The translations under genes were made by a program, and so were the position numbers. From the NCBI RefSeq assembly GCF_023973825.1, contig NW_027122926.1, forward strand, positions 1 to 54,063: a DNA stretch of 54,063 nt, in the 5' to 3' direction. Of this stretch, positions 41,640-52,021 are shown one piece after another; position 1 is the stretch's first letter, and each line of letters begins with the position of its first letter. This stretch comes from Plasmodium brasilianum (lineage: Eukaryota; Apicomplexa; Aconoidasida; Haemosporida; Plasmodiidae). The notes beneath the pieces are model-generated. The model was given only the letters and a program-made list of their open reading frames with translations, was not told the origin of the DNA and made no database searches.

Positions 41640-42060
41640 ATGTTCATGCGCACACCACACATATTATGGATTGGCTAACACATATACAAATTATTGCGAT
41701 TATAAAAGGAGAAAAAGCTGATGTGTTATGGAAATGGCGCTTAATAATAACATTTTTACATTAATATTTAAAAAATGGCTCATAAGAGAAGAAAGGATAC
41801 ACTAAAAAGTGAAGCAGTAAAAAAAATTCGTAGGTAATTTACAAAAATTTTATTTATTTAAACATATTAATTGTAGAGAAAAAACGAATAATGAATAAAC
41901 TACTTTTTCTTAATTAATAGAAGCATTCATTTGTTAAGAAAATTGAAAAGAAAAACAATGGAATATACAGAATAATGAAAAAAAGGCTATAAATTGGAAA
42001 GCAAATATAGATATAATAAACCACGATATATCGAAGAATAAATATTAAAACACTTATAAA
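41640..42060 (+). other. Candidate small spliced gene, or tryptophan-rich relict
   Basis: This island is visibly less AT-biased than its surroundings. Reading 1: exon 41775-41833 starts MAHKRRKD after AAAA, ends at a GTAATT donor, and joins exon 41921-41975 after TAATTAATAG to give a 37-residue very basic product (about 40% K/R) ending KTMEYTE. Reading 2: several TGG codons occur in various frames (LWIG, MDWLTH, LWKWRL, KKWLIREE, KQWNIQNNE, INWKAN). That is unusual for such AT-rich DNA and reminiscent of the Plasmodium tryptophan-rich (Pv-fam-a type) family after several frameshifts. Neither is established. A minus-strand frame SAFSPFIIAIICICVSQ also looks membrane-like but has no partner. 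Function unknown. Confidence 0.25.
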
Positions 42061-44173
42061 TTTTTCTTCCATTTATGTACTAAAACTAGAAAATTTCATT
42101 GGTTCACTATTTAGGTTTTATACTTACATTTATACGCTTCATTTTCAGATTTTATATTATAATGAAGTAGGGAATAGTGCAACGAAATGAAACCCTGAAA
42201 AACATGTTAATCAGTCATATTTTTCATTAAATGTTAATCATAAATGTTAAATATATTAAAACGAGTTTGTATAACTTTAAAAATATTTTTAAATAATTGA
42301 ATTTATAATAACACATTAATAAAGTATGTATAATTTGAATTAATTACCATAGTTGTTTAGTAAACACAAAAATAATAGTATAATTTTCACTATAATAATA
42401 GGTTTATATAATTTTCCTATCTAAAAATTCATCAGAAAAAAAAAATTAACTAAATTATGTAAAAAAATAAAAAGTGCAAGATGTGTTATCTATAAAATAG
42501 GTATTTCTTTATTTTTAATTAAACAATTATGTTACCTTATATATATCAAAAATTCAGTACATAAAATATAAATATTACTGAAATATGTAAGTAATAGCAA
42601 AAAAATAATCAAGAAATAACATATAATTTTTGAAATATTTAATCCAAAATAAATTAATAATATTTATATTAATATAAAAACATACTTTAGTTATTAAGTT
42701 TATACATATTTATTATATAATCATCATTTCAAATAATTCGATATATATCTTGCTCTGTAATTATTCATCTGTTGAAGTAATAAATAAGATAATATATAAA
42801 CAAAATATAAGTGATAATATATTTTATGAGTATTAACCCTTAATACATTTAAAATAAACATAAAATATCTCATATATGGCTAGTCTATAATTATAAAAAT
42901 TATTATAAAAAATGTAGTTGTTCCGTTGTTAATTTGAAAATATTAATTACCCGTATCAAATCGACTTACTCTAATTAATAATAAAAATAAGATATATTAT
43001 TATTTTAAAACATGAATGCAGTAATCATACAACAATATTGTAGCAAAGTAACAAAATGATTATATTAGTTTAGAAAATATGTATAGAATTAAGCAGAACT
43101 ACTTTGATATATATTTTCAGTAATAAGCATATATATATATATATATCTTATATGCTTCAGTTCTGCCAGTTAATACGAAAACTTTATATTCTCTAATAAA
43201 CTTTAAAATGATAAACCTTACAATCTAAATAAATATAAATATTACCTATTAATATGTGATTAAAACGAATTCACAAATTTAATTTTTTAATAATATGAAA
43301 AATAAAAACAATATAAAATATATGTATGTATATTCAATATAATATACATTAAATTAATTTATAATGAATCAAATCAACATTATCATTATGAACAATAATA
43401 ATATAATAATTAGTTTTTATTCTTGAAATAATTATGAAGAATCATAATACACAAATTATTAAACAATTATAAATTTTCCATATTCAAAAAATATATTATT
43501 TCTTGATGTATTTATACTTCACAATTTATGAATAAGATAGAAATCAAAAATTTTTGACAATATTTTTTCAATAAATATATTTTTTTATATATGTCTAATA
43601 AAATATATTATATAAAATAAATATTAATAATGTTTTTAAGTAAAAATATATATTTATATATATAACTGCGCAAACACAATGTTCCCATATAATTTTATTA
43701 AATACTAAACTAGACACGTTTATTAATTGAAAAAAAATAATATAATTTCTTTTAATTACCTTAGCAAAAAATAATTTTAGAATAAAAGAAGTTACATAAT
43801 AGGAGACAATAATTTTTAGTTATAATGTAATTTAACTGAGTTTTATAGTATTTTATGAATAATTCTACTATTTACTCCCCTTAAGGCACCCACATATATT
43901 GTGCATTAAAATCTATTTATTACACAAATATATTTATTATAAGTATTTTTAGTTAAGCTTAAATTATACGTTAAAATACAAATTAAAAAATTTGTAACTT
44001 TGAAATTCCTAAAAAGACGAGGAACATATATAGTTGAGCTCCAAAAAGACTAATTCTGTTCATGCGATTTTACAATATTTAAGAAATTATAAGTATTCAT
44101 ATTAAGAATATCACTAAATATATTACATACATTACTCATATTAAAGAATTAATTACAGAAATATATAACTCTA
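42061..44173. other. AT-rich intergenic, no gene seen
   Basis: About 2.1 kb with no sustained frame on either strand. The right end is the 3' flank of the fam-l gene at 44174. Confidence 0.6.
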
Positions 44174-45077
44174 TTAATATGCACTTTGTTCAGACATCAA
44201 TTTAATTTTATTATATTTTTCATTATTTCTTAAGACTCTACAAATTCCTATTACAAGCACAATAATCAATATAAGCATAAGTATACTATATAATGTTATA
44301 TAAACAGAGGTCTTTACTGGCTGATCCCACCCATTTATATTATTATACAAAGTTTTCAATATACCATCCGTTTCAAGTTTTTCCAACGTCTTTTTCAAAT
44401 ACTTTAATCTTGGTAATACATCAATTGCTGCTGCAAACAAGGAAAAAATAACAAACATAGCAACTCCAATACCATACTTTCTAAATTTTATTTTTTTTAA
44501 AGCTATATCACTAATTCTCCTGTTTTTTTCAAGAAAATAATCATAATCCTTTTTTTTTATCCATTTCTTATCAAAATGGAAATGTTTTCCATCAAACATT
44601 CCATTATTATAATCTACAACTTCTATATAGTATTGTGCCTTATTTAATATGTTTTTATTAGATTTTTGATTTTTTCTTTTAGAACCTGTTTTATTATTAG
44701 TTACATATTTTTTTTCGTACCCTACATTACTTGACATATCGTCGTTTAGCACTGCAGTATTTGAATCATTATATTGCTTATATTTTCCTAGTAATCGATA
44801 ATTTCCAACTAGCTTTTTGTCATGTTTATAGTTTTCGTTTAAAGATTTGTTAAACATTCTCTAAAAAAAAGAAATTGATTAATTCAATAATTATTATTTA
44901 AATAATAATTAATTCGTCAAGAAACAATTATAATAAAAATAAAATACGGAAATATGAATAACACAAATATTCTTAAATAATATTTCATACTGCATCCTTT
45001 TTAAAATGGCATACGCCCATTAAAATGATGAAAACTGCAATTTTAATTAATAAAATTAGCTTAATTCTCTGCTCCAT
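44174..45077 (-). CDS. fam-l: fam-l-like exported two-TM protein, two exons, intact
   Basis: Exon 1 is 44991-45077 (29 codons, starts MEQRIKLILL, hydrophobic signal ending CHFKKDA). The intron is 44861-44990 (130 bp, phase 0). Exon 2 is 44174-44860 and begins R-M-F-N-K-S-L. The product is about 257 aa. RLLGK at 51-55 is the RxL export-like motif. DYNNGMFDGKHFHF and KKWIKKKDYDYF mark the family. TM1 is about 159-177 and TM2 about 216-237, with the tail RNNEKYNKIKLMSEQSAY, a few residues longer than that of the sister gene at 6208. It lies 2.7 kb downstream of the fam-m at 47763 on the same strand, forming an intact m-then-l pair. Role at the infected cell is inferred from family; function unknown. 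Confidence 0.9.
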
Positions 45078-45341
45078 TATATAGATCATTATTATTCCAA
45101 TATATCCTAAAAGAAATATATTAATAATAATATAATAATTTCTAATTATATGGTATACTATGCTTATTTTTAAAATTATTTTTATAATTGCTTCTTAAAT
45201 ACTTAATATATATATATAGATAGATATAGGAAATTTCACAATATGAATAAAGAAAAGTAATGTTGAGAATATTATATAGTATTTTTATCTTAACATATTT
45301 TAAAAGAAAAACTAATTTCCCTAAAAATAAAATAATTTGAA
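45078..45341. promoter_or_regulatory. 5' flank of fam-l at 44174-45077
   Basis: The leader reads TTGGAATAATAATGATCTATATA before the start in the minus-strand sense (given here only as a short landmark; 23 bases, ending at the ATG, not all conserved). The ATCTATATA part recurs at sister genes. The remainder is AT-rich. Confidence 0.35.
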
Positions 45342-45530
45342 TTTATTCATAAATATTAAAAATAAATAACATAATTAATTTATGTAGTGCACTAATTGAA
45401 TTTTATTTTTAGTAATTCTGTTCATAATAAAATGGAATAAAAAAAAAATTATTTCATAATATATCAAAACATACAGTTCATATAGAATATAGAGAATGTA
45501 GATAATGTACTTTTCTATATATTAATACAC
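45342..45530 (-). promoter_or_regulatory. Conserved bipartite fam-l/m upstream block
   Basis: Box A about 45342-45413 contains TTCATAAATATTAAAAATAA and GTAGTGCACTAATTGAATTT. Box B about 45474-45530 contains TTCATATAGAATATAGAG, then TTTTCTATATATTA. Distances to the ATG are about 311 and 397 bp. Confidence 0.55.
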
Positions 45531-47762
45531 TAAGTACAAATAATGAGTTACCTTACTAATAATCCTAAACATATAAACATAATGCTTTAAACCCTATCAC
45601 TTCTATAATGTACTAATTTTTATAAAATAAAAATAGAAATAATATTTTGAAAAAAAAATATTTTGTGCTAGGTTAATAATAACACATATTTTAAGTAATC
45701 ACTGAGCGCATACAAACATAGATAATCTATAATATATTTATAAATTCGTATATATATATTACTATTTGACTAATATAAAAATTTATATTTTAAAGGAAAA
45801 AAAATGATTTTTTATTTTTGTATCATAAATATTGAAAATTCGATTTTTTATTATATTAATTTATTTCATTTTTCCTAAATGAAAAATTTATACATTTATG
45901 TACCTTTTTTTTTCAATTATTTATACATATTTATAAGAAATATTATTATAACAGAAAGTTAATTATAGGGTGAAAGTAAAATTATTCTATGAATATATGT
46001 AGTATATACATTTTAAATGATCTAAAATATGTTAAAAATTTATTGTTTTATTTGACATTAATAAAAAATATATATATACTTTTCTTGAAAATATATATTA
46101 TAAATATTTTCAACTCACCATGCACTATTCCTAAATATGCTGTAACTATGCTCTATTGATTCTAAGTACGATTTTATGAAAACAAAAAGATGTATGGGTT
46201 ATTTCATTGTATAAATCATGTATTTAATACATTACGTAATGGTAATAATTAAAACATATACTAATATAATATTATTGTTTTCATTTGAATCTATGAAAAA
46301 TCAAATTCAATAAATTACTCATAATTATGTGAATTACTTGTAAAAATGTTGCATACGGAACCTTATTTACCATGTATATTCAATTAAACATTTTTAAAAA
46401 CAACGAGTAAACCTTTAATATTTGCATTAATTCTTATGAAACAAATAAAAATAATGTTAACTATTTATATACAATCTACAAAAAAAATAATTCATTTTTT
46501 TATTTTTTTTTTTGTTTATAAAATTCTCATTATTACGATGAAGAAATTTCTTGTTAATATATACTTCAGTTACATTTATATATGTATATAATCTTATTAA
46601 TATTTTACTCAATATATTTACATATAGGTGTAAAAAAGGGAAAAAATATATAAATATTTATCTACATATAACTATATTATTACATAAATGCATACATTGT
46701 TTTGTATTACCCTAAGTGAAATTTTTTATAGATATAAATAACACATTTTCATATGCCTATTATTGTAAAAATCAAGTAAAAAAATACATACAATTTTTAT
46801 CATATTATCTATTAAAATACCACTACATTTCGTTCATTAATTTAAATTTTCTAGTAAAATATATATATATATACATATACTACACCTTTTTATATATTTT
46901 CTATAAAATATAAATTTATGTAATTTTACAAAGTTAAATTAGCCCCCCAATAATGCATAGTAATAAATAATAAATGCTTCTAACACTTAATTATGAGAAT
47001 TATATTATTCAAATTTGTTAAAAAATCACAAATAACCCTTATTAAATAAAGAAAACATTTTATTATATATTAATATCTTATCTCTAAAACCATTCAATAA
47101 GAACTAAACTGTCTTCAAAAAGGTTTTTACAATAAATTTATCATATAACACATTTTTTTTTTTTAACTAGTTTTATAGAATAAAAAATAAGCATTTTTAA
47201 GTAAATATATATATAAGTTCAGCAAAATAAATTCACTTTGTTTCATTAAATGTAAAACAAAATACAATTATATTTACTTTAAAACTAGTAATATATTTTT
47301 ATAATTAAATCAAAAAATTATTATTTAAGATTGGATCTAGTTGAAAAAGAGATACTATTATTTTCTATTGTTCGTATTTTGATTAATACACTATTTGAAT
47401 ATAATTATAAAAAAGGGTTTATTATATATTAATTGTAACGCACTAATTTGCATTTGTCATAAAAATTTATTTATATATATAAACATATAAATATATTATA
47501 TATATTACTCTATCATATATAATAATTTTGAAGTATCAATTCAGAATAAAAACTATAAAGAGTTAAAACATTCAAATACACAGAATATTTAACAGCATAT
47601 ATTTTTACAGATGTATATCAAAATACCTATCTACATATATGAGTATTTATCAAATTTATGGAATTATAGTTATTTTTAATGAGTTAGAAAATAAAATAAT
47701 TCCATATATTACTTTATATCAAACATTTCATTATAAATATGAACATATATCTAAATATACAT
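45531..47762. other. AT-rich intergenic within the m-l pair
   Basis: No gene. The plus frame at 46716-46913 is hydrophobic and low-complexity and lies inside the intergene of the pair, so it is not called. A C-rich hexamer at about 46942-46948 is the only obvious composition change. The 3' flank near 47560-47590 resembles that of the fam-l at 6208. Confidence 0.55.
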
Positions 47763-48743
47763 CTATCTATTCCTGTACTTAATTTTTTCATATTTTTTAA
47801 CTTTTTTGTGATAATAAATAATCCCTGATATAATTGCGATACCTAATATAATGAAAGGTAAGCAGTAAATTATAAAACTAAAAAAACCTTCTACAACTAG
47901 ATAGTATCCTTTAGTTTGATCTTTAGTGCACTTAATAAGATCAGACTGGAACAAACGCCGAATAGGGGATTCCCATAATATTTTATGTAAATTTCTGTAC
48001 CATGTACCCTCGCCCTTCCATGTCTTTGATCCAAACATTTCATATAAAAGGCCCTTTTTCATACTCAAATCTACTATGGGTGCTATACATAATAACAAAA
48101 ACAATAATAAAGAAAAAACGATTCGTAAAGCGACTTTTTTACGTATTATATTTTTGTAAAGTTTATCACTAATTGTCCGGCTTTTTTTAAGAAAATCTTC
48201 ATAATCAAGTTCTTTAAATATTTTTTTTTCCAAATAGGAATATTTTTTGGTTTCAAATATACAAGATTTATTTTTCATAATTTTTTTATGTCTTCTTGCA
48301 CTCCTTAATGAACTTCCGTTTGAGTAATTCTTTTTCCCTAAGGAAGCTTTTTCATTATTAGATATATCTCGTTTATCATTCGCTCCATTTGGTGTCTGTT
48401 CCATTAAATATACCATACACAAATCCTTATCCTGCTTATATTTTGCCAGTGAACGATAATTTCTTGAGCATAATTTTTTACTATGATTGTATAAATTATC
48501 CAAAGATTTGTTGTGCGTACTCTAAAAAAACAAAAAAAAAATTTATCAATTGATCAAATGAATAATCTCACACTAAAAGAAGTACTAATAAAAATAAAAT
48601 ACAAATAATAGAAATAATACAAATATCCTTAAATAATATTATCATACTACATCACTCTTAATATGACAAATCCTTGTTAAAAGGATAAACATAACAATTT
48701 TAATAAGTACTATTATCTTAATTTTTCGTTCCAAGATATACAT
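47763..48743 (-). CDS. fam-m: fam-m-like exported two-TM protein, two exons, intact, shifted start
   Basis: Exon 1 is 48648-48743 (32 codons, MYILERKIKI...). The intron is 48522-48647 (126 bp, phase 0). Exon 2 is 47763-48521, beginning S-T-H-N-K-S-L. The product is about 284 aa. The start differs from its sisters: where they read M-E-Q/R-K/R-I, this gene has TTG-GAA-CGA-AAA-ATT (L-E-R-K-I), and the nearest in-frame ATG is three codons upstream. RSLAK at 55-59 is the RxL motif. ETKKYSYLEKKIFKELDY marks the family. TM1 (about RIVFSLLLFLLLCIAPIVDL) and TM2 (about FSFIIYCLPFIILGIAIISG) flank a Trp-containing loop, and the tail is YYHKKVKKYEKIK. The TTG at 48503 inside exon 2 is not the start. Upstream partner of the fam-l at 44174. 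Confidence 0.88.
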
Positions 48744-48990
48744 TATTATTATTTATTTTATATATTAAAGAAAAAAACAATAATATTATAATATATCTGC
48801 AAATATAAAGTATGCTGTATTTGTTGAAAAAACTTTTTTTTAATACTATGTGAATACTTAATCAAATATGTATAACTATAATGAATATTATATTTACAAA
48901 AAGAAATAATCAAAACATTGTTCTACAAAATTTTTATGTTAAAGTTATTAAAAATAAAAATAAATGTACATTTATATAAAATAACTTGAA
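48744..48990. promoter_or_regulatory. 5' flank of fam-m at 47763-48743
   Basis: AT-rich leader. The ATCTATATA leader seen at other family members is rearranged here, where the canonical start has become TTG. Confidence 0.3.
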
Positions 48991-49200
48991 TACATTCACA
49001 ATAATTCAGATTATATTATTTAATTATTCAACTTGATACATCGATTAAATAATTTTTTATTTAATCCTTTTCACTATAAATTAAAAAGAAAAATATATGT
49101 TCCGTTAATATTTATAATTATTGAGCTTATATAGAATATTTAGTAGGATAAAATGTATATATAATACATTTCTCTAGATATTACAACAATAAATATGAGT
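48991..49200 (-). promoter_or_regulatory. Conserved bipartite fam-l/m upstream block
   Basis: Box A about 48991-49065 contains ATACATCGATTAAATAATTT. Box B about 49123-49200 contains GAGCTTATATAGAATATTTA, then TTTCTCTAGATATTACAA, nearly the same as the block upstream of the fam-l at 6208. Distances to the ATG are about 293 and 380 bp. Confidence 0.55.
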
Positions 49201-51282
49201 TTTAAGGATGTTATCCTATTAATAAGTCGAATTTTATAAACATTATATATTAGAAGAGCGTATTGTTATTATTAAAAATATTAATAATATAATTAAAAAA
49301 ACTGTTGTAATAAATGAAAAAACAACATTATACGTTATATCTATTACAACATATTATTTAGTTACAACCTAATCTCAAACAGTATTTTATAGTATATAAG
49401 ATATACAAAAAAATAAAATTAATTATACTCTATCTAATCTACGAAGAAATAAATATTTTAACGTAAAATAATGACTAATTTTTTATTGTTTTATAACAAT
49501 TTATGAAAATTATTTTTTTTTTTTTAAGTTTAAATTAAATAATTTATTGGAAATAAAGTATTCTTAAATTTTTGAAATAATTTTTTTTTTTAGTTAAACA
49601 TAAATATTTAAAAGAAATACAATATAATAAAATAAAGATAAATAAAAGAACTTAATAAAATTTTTTTCATCAGGTTGTTGTACATTTTTATTCATCTTTA
49701 TCTACGTGTTATACCAAAATATCTAGATTCAAATATATATAAGCGAAAAATAGTAATACATAAACTATCTTACATCGTAAGTAATACATTTATAAATATA
49801 CATATCTACAATAAACAAAAAACTTCTTATATTAACGTTTGGGTAGTATTTAAATTTACATAATAGTACTTTTAAAAAAATTACGGTTATATCATGTGAA
49901 ATACTCAAATATAAATTTAACAAAAAATCATATATACTATCCTTATATAATTAAGCTTTTTATTCAAAATATATTTTAATATTTTAATTAAAATATAATG
50001 CAGATTATAGTTTTAATAAAAGCATAATTATTTTTTTATTAACTTGAACATATATATAACTTAGATTTTCTTTTACTAAATGTTAAATTATTAAAAAATA
50101 TATTAAAAATATCTAATAAATTTCCTAGTCATTGATGTAAAATTCTTATATTCTTGTACATATTTAAGAACCTACGTATTCTGGTGTAAAAAAATGTATA
50201 GAAAAAAAAATTTCAGAGTACTACAAATATATCAATAATTATCTATATATAATAATATTGAGAAAAAAATTTATTTACCCTAAAATTTATTTACATATTG
50301 TTTAATAATTAATTAAATTTCATTATATCTATATAATTTACTTTTATAAAGTACTTACTGTTTATAACACAGCAAAAAAAAAAAAACATTTCTATGAAAT
50401 ACACGAACACCTGATTAATATTCGTTCACAAAAAATTCTCTAATTACTAACATAAACAAAAAAATACAATATCTTTTTATTAAGAAATTTTTTTATTATA
50501 GTTCAAAGTATTCATAGAATAGAAACATTCATTAAAAATATTTTTATATTCAATCAGATTTGAAACACACCATTCATAATAATTTATTTCCAAAGAATAT
50601 TTGTTATTATTTCTATAAAACATGCATGCTGACAAAAAAAAAATAAAGAGAGCCTTAATTTTATTAAATGAAAAATAACAATGCACATTTAAATTAAAAT
50701 TATTTTATAATAAACTTCTACCTAAGTTATTCTTTAAATAGTCATTTATAACCATAATAAAATAAAAAAAAATTTAATGTTATTATAAACATAAATTGTC
50801 TAATTAACAAAGAGGATTTGTATTAATTGCAATTTTGTATAACAAATTAAATGAGTTCATATATTTTATGATAAAAATTTACATAAAGATTTACATACAC
50901 ATAATTTTCTCAAAAATAGCTCCCACATTTGTTACGAATATTTAGCTATACGTATTTAGTATTAAAATAAAACAAAAAATACATATTAATATATATAATA
51001 ATTGAAAATCATAAATTACCCTATAAGAATATAGTATATTATTAAAACAAAAATATAATTATACGAACTGTAATAAATATTTAATATATATTTTTATACT
51101 TTTCCGTGTAAATACATATGTGTATATTATATGTGATACATAATATAACTTATATTAATGTAAAACGGAATTTTTTTACGAAAATAATATCATTAAAATA
51201 ATGCATTATATTAGTAGTTATATGAGAAATATGTTTTCCTTAATCGATGTATTCATTACAACTAGACTTTATATTCATTTCC
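49201..51282. other. AT-rich intergenic, no gene seen
   Basis: The plus frame at 49675-49863 and minus frame at 50480-50686 have no family motif, signal or splice context and are not called. Otherwise low-complexity A/T sequence. Confidence 0.5.
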
Positions 51283-51900
51283 TCAATTATCAATTACATA
51301 TTTTAATAATTTTATTAGGATATAAGTAACTGTAGATATAATTATTATAGATGATGATAATCCAAGTATACGTCCATTATGCTACATAAATAACAATAAC
51401 ATATTTTCAGTTATAAACCTAGAATCGTTACAGGCCGAAATAATATATACAAATTAAGTTAATAAAATGGATAATAGAAATACCATTAAAAAAAAAATTT
51501 ATATAGATAAAACGAATATCAAAGATGTACTAGTGCATGATGAATGATTTAGAACTTTTTTCTGGGTAGATTTTGTACATCTTTTTTTTTTATATATAGG
51601 ACTAAATTCTCTATATAATATTTTTTCAAAGAAATAATCTACCTCCGCAAAATGGATTGCATATAATTAATTTGAATTACTTAATAAAACGTTTGGGTGA
51701 TATTCTTGTATTATCATTATTCATAGATTCTTATTTTCTATCAAATTTTGATTCATATATATAGTCCTCATTTCATGAATCCTAATATCCATTTAAAATA
51801 ATATATCTTTTATTTCTGAATTGTTTTAATACTTGGCATCCTCTGACAATACAATATCAGTTTACGAATATATTCCTCTATGTACATTATTAATATTGCC
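51283..51900 (-). pseudogene. Degenerate exported-protein-like fragment with a terminal membrane exon
   Basis: Family not recognised. The best-preserved piece is a possible last exon 51283-51381 (minus): after an acceptor TTTATGTAG it encodes 32 residues starting HNGRILGLSSS, with a membrane segment (about LSSSIIIISTVTYILIKLL), and ends YVIDN-stop. Further upstream on the same strand, in shifting frames, are charged segments: EDYIYESKFDRK then a TAA then NNDNTRISPKRFIK (about 51690-51760), AEVDYFFEKILYREF (about 51601-51650) and KKKDVQNLPRKK (about 51555-51590). Stops and frame changes separate them. Composition is less AT-biased than the flanks. A decayed Plasmodium exported or surface gene is the simplest reading, but chance is not excluded. 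Confidence 0.33.
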
Positions 51901-51979
51901 TAAAGATTTATTACACAGCAATAAACTATTATATTTTAATTATTTACGATATAATGTACTTATTTACTTATTATGATGC

Positions 51980-52021
<42 letters not shown>

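Noticed and set aside
46716..46913. Plus-strand 65-codon frame
   Set aside because: Low-complexity Y/I-rich frame inside the fam m-l intergene.
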